Shown: positions 5,979-6,535 of the stretch, one piece after another
Layout of the letters: every line of letters starts with the position of its first letter
Numbering within the stretch: position 1 is the first letter of the stretch
Origin: an uncultured Lysobacteraceae bacterium
Lineage (GTDB): Bacteria > Pseudomonadota > Gammaproteobacteria > Xanthomonadales > Rhodanobacteraceae
Direction: 5' to 3'
Length of the DNA: 6,535 bases
NCBI GenBank assembly: GCA_946482585.1
Contig: CAMLSI010000312.1
Span: 1 to 6,535 of the forward strand
Program-made: the position numbers and the translations under genes
The notes under the pieces: generated by a model
Told to the model about the DNA's origin: nothing
Databases searched by the model: none
Seen by the model: the letters and a program-made list of their open reading frames with translations, nothing else

Positions 5979-6070
5979 ACGGAAAGTCCGGAATATCGAA
6001 AGGAGGCCGGCCACAGACCACGGCGGACCGGAATAGGTTCCGGCCACGCGGCCGCGGGGAACAGCAAACG
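5979..6070. promoter_or_regulatory. Divergent promoter region of the TPR/propeller and Nudix genes
   Basis: These 92 bases must carry the start signals for two divergent genes. CCGGAA-TAGG-TTCCGG (6028-6043) is a perfect 6-bp inverted repeat with a 4-base spacer. Its left part, CCGGAATA (6028-6035), recurs as a direct repeat at 5988-5995, exactly 40 bases away. On the plus strand, TTGAAT (5967-5972) and GAATAT (5991-5996), 18 bases apart, are a weak promoter candidate for the Nudix gene; I see no good promoter for the other side. The Nudix gene has GGGGAA (6056-6061) about nine bases before its ATG. Confidence 0.45.
6028..6043. repeat. Inverted repeat, possible operator
   Basis: Perfect inverted repeat CCGGAA-N4-TTCCGG in the middle of the intergenic region between divergent genes, where a dimeric regulator of both promoters would bind. 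A small mRNA hairpin in the Nudix leader is the other reading. No regulator gene is visible in the window. Confidence 0.4.
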
Positions 6071-6535
6071 ATGGACGAAACCGAGATTCTTTTCAACGGA
6101 AGCTGGCTGCGCCTGTGCCGTCGCGGCCGCTGGGAATACGCCGAGCGCACCAACCCGGGCGGCGCCGTCATCGTCATCGCGGTGACGCCGGATGAGAAGG
6201 TGCTGTTCGTCGAACAATGGCGCGAAGCGATTCGCGCCCGCGCGATAGAGATGCCGGCCGGACTCATCGGCGACGATCCCGGCAATGACGGCGAGCACGC
6301 GCTCGAAGCGGCACGGCGCGAACTGCTCGAGGAAACCGGCTATCGCTGCGGCCGCATCGACTACTACCTCAACGGCCCCAGTTCCTCGGGCATGAGTACC
6401 GAAACCATCGCCTTCGTTCGCGCCTGGGATCTCGAGCGCGAGCATGACGGCGGCGGCGTCGCCGGCGAAGACATCCGGGTGCACCAGGTGCCGCGCGGCG
6501 AGGCCGCGCAATGGCTCTGCGCACGTGCGGCCGAC
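6071..6535 (+). CDS. Nudix hydrolase, ADP-ribose/NDP-sugar pyrophosphatase type (3' end beyond window)
   Basis: The first 155 residues of a Nudix enzyme, a Mg2+-dependent hydrolase of nucleoside diphosphate-linked compounds. GGAVIVIAV (30-38) and VLFVEQWREAIRARAIEMPAG (44-64) match the strands before the Nudix box in ADP-ribose and GDP-mannose pyrophosphatases (NudF/NudK-like). The box has E75, seven residues, then RRELLEETGY (82-91), so the metal-binding RE..EE glutamates E84, E87 and E88 are intact. The loop before it is long: G64 and E75 are separated by ten residues rather than five. SSGMSTETIAFV (105-116) matches the S-x-G-M-[ST]-x-E segment after the box in ADP-ribose pyrophosphatases. 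Relatives are about 180-200 residues, so some 25-45 are missing. The ATG at 6071 is the only plausible start; the frame upstream has no ATG, GTG or TTG in the intergenic region. Exact substrate not determinable. Confidence 0.93.
   Translation, partial: MDETEILFNGSWLRLCRRGRWEYAERTNPGGAVIVIAVTPDEKVLFVEQWREAIRARAIEMPAGLIGDDPGNDGEHALEAARRELLEETGYRCGRIDYYLNGPSSSGMSTETIAFVRAWDLEREHDGGGVAGEDIRVHQVPRGEAAQWLCARAAD

Noticed and set aside
5999..6006. A perfect AAAGGAGG ribosome-site word on the plus strand
   Set aside because: No ATG, GTG or TTG follows within a workable distance; the nearest start, of the Nudix gene, is 65 bases away.
5979..6047. A 23-residue N-terminal extension of the exported protein (start at 6047)
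   Set aside because: It would put polar and Trp/Pro residues before a standard MK-hydrophobic signal peptide and would occupy most of the divergent promoter region.
4284..6185. A 633-codon plus-strand open frame opposite the TPR/propeller gene
   Set aside because: It is antisense to a gene with a clear signal peptide and domain pattern; its product is Arg/Val/Glu-rich without family motifs, as expected for the reverse frame of GC-rich coding DNA.

Overview
The window is about 6.5 kb of GC-rich, densely coding bacterial chromosome with seven protein genes, two of them cut by the window edges. The codon usage, the three-subunit proton-translocating transhydrogenase and the mix of neighbours suggest a high-GC Gammaproteobacterium, perhaps of the Xanthomonadales/Nevskiales type. 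That placement is an inference from composition and gene content only. I see no mobile element, tRNA, rRNA or CRISPR array.

Layout. Positions 1-2700, minus strand: a pntAa-pntAb-pntB operon for the membrane-bound NAD(P)+ transhydrogenase, read right to left, with pntB running off the left edge. Positions 2701-2951: a divergent regulatory region. Positions 2952-4410, plus strand: a two-gene unit with a YdjA-like nitroreductase and, one base after its stop, a stand-alone 5'-3' exonuclease/flap-endonuclease-like protein. Positions 4411-4463: the gap between convergent genes, containing a 12-bp hairpin that may end transcription from both sides. Positions 4464-5978, minus strand: an exported protein with a TPR-like helical region followed by beta-propeller-like repeats, family not recognised. 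Positions 5979-6070: a short divergent promoter region with an inverted repeat. Position 6071 to the right edge, plus strand: an ADP-ribose/nucleoside-diphosphate-sugar type Nudix hydrolase, 3' end missing.

How the genes fit together. The transhydrogenase uses the proton-motive force to transfer hydride from NADH to NADP+, supplying NADPH. The nitroreductase across the divergent promoter is an NAD(P)H-using flavoenzyme family member, and the Nudix enzyme probably hydrolyses ADP-ribose-like compounds. A loose nicotinamide/redox theme is therefore possible, but three separate transcription units are present and nothing shows co-regulation.

I find no convincing new multi-gene system. The points most worth a second look are the unrecognised exported TPR/propeller protein, the relocated histidine in the transhydrogenase membrane domain, the in-frame open spacer between pntAa and pntAb, the hairpin over the pntAa ribosome site, and the inverted repeat between the two divergent right-hand genes.
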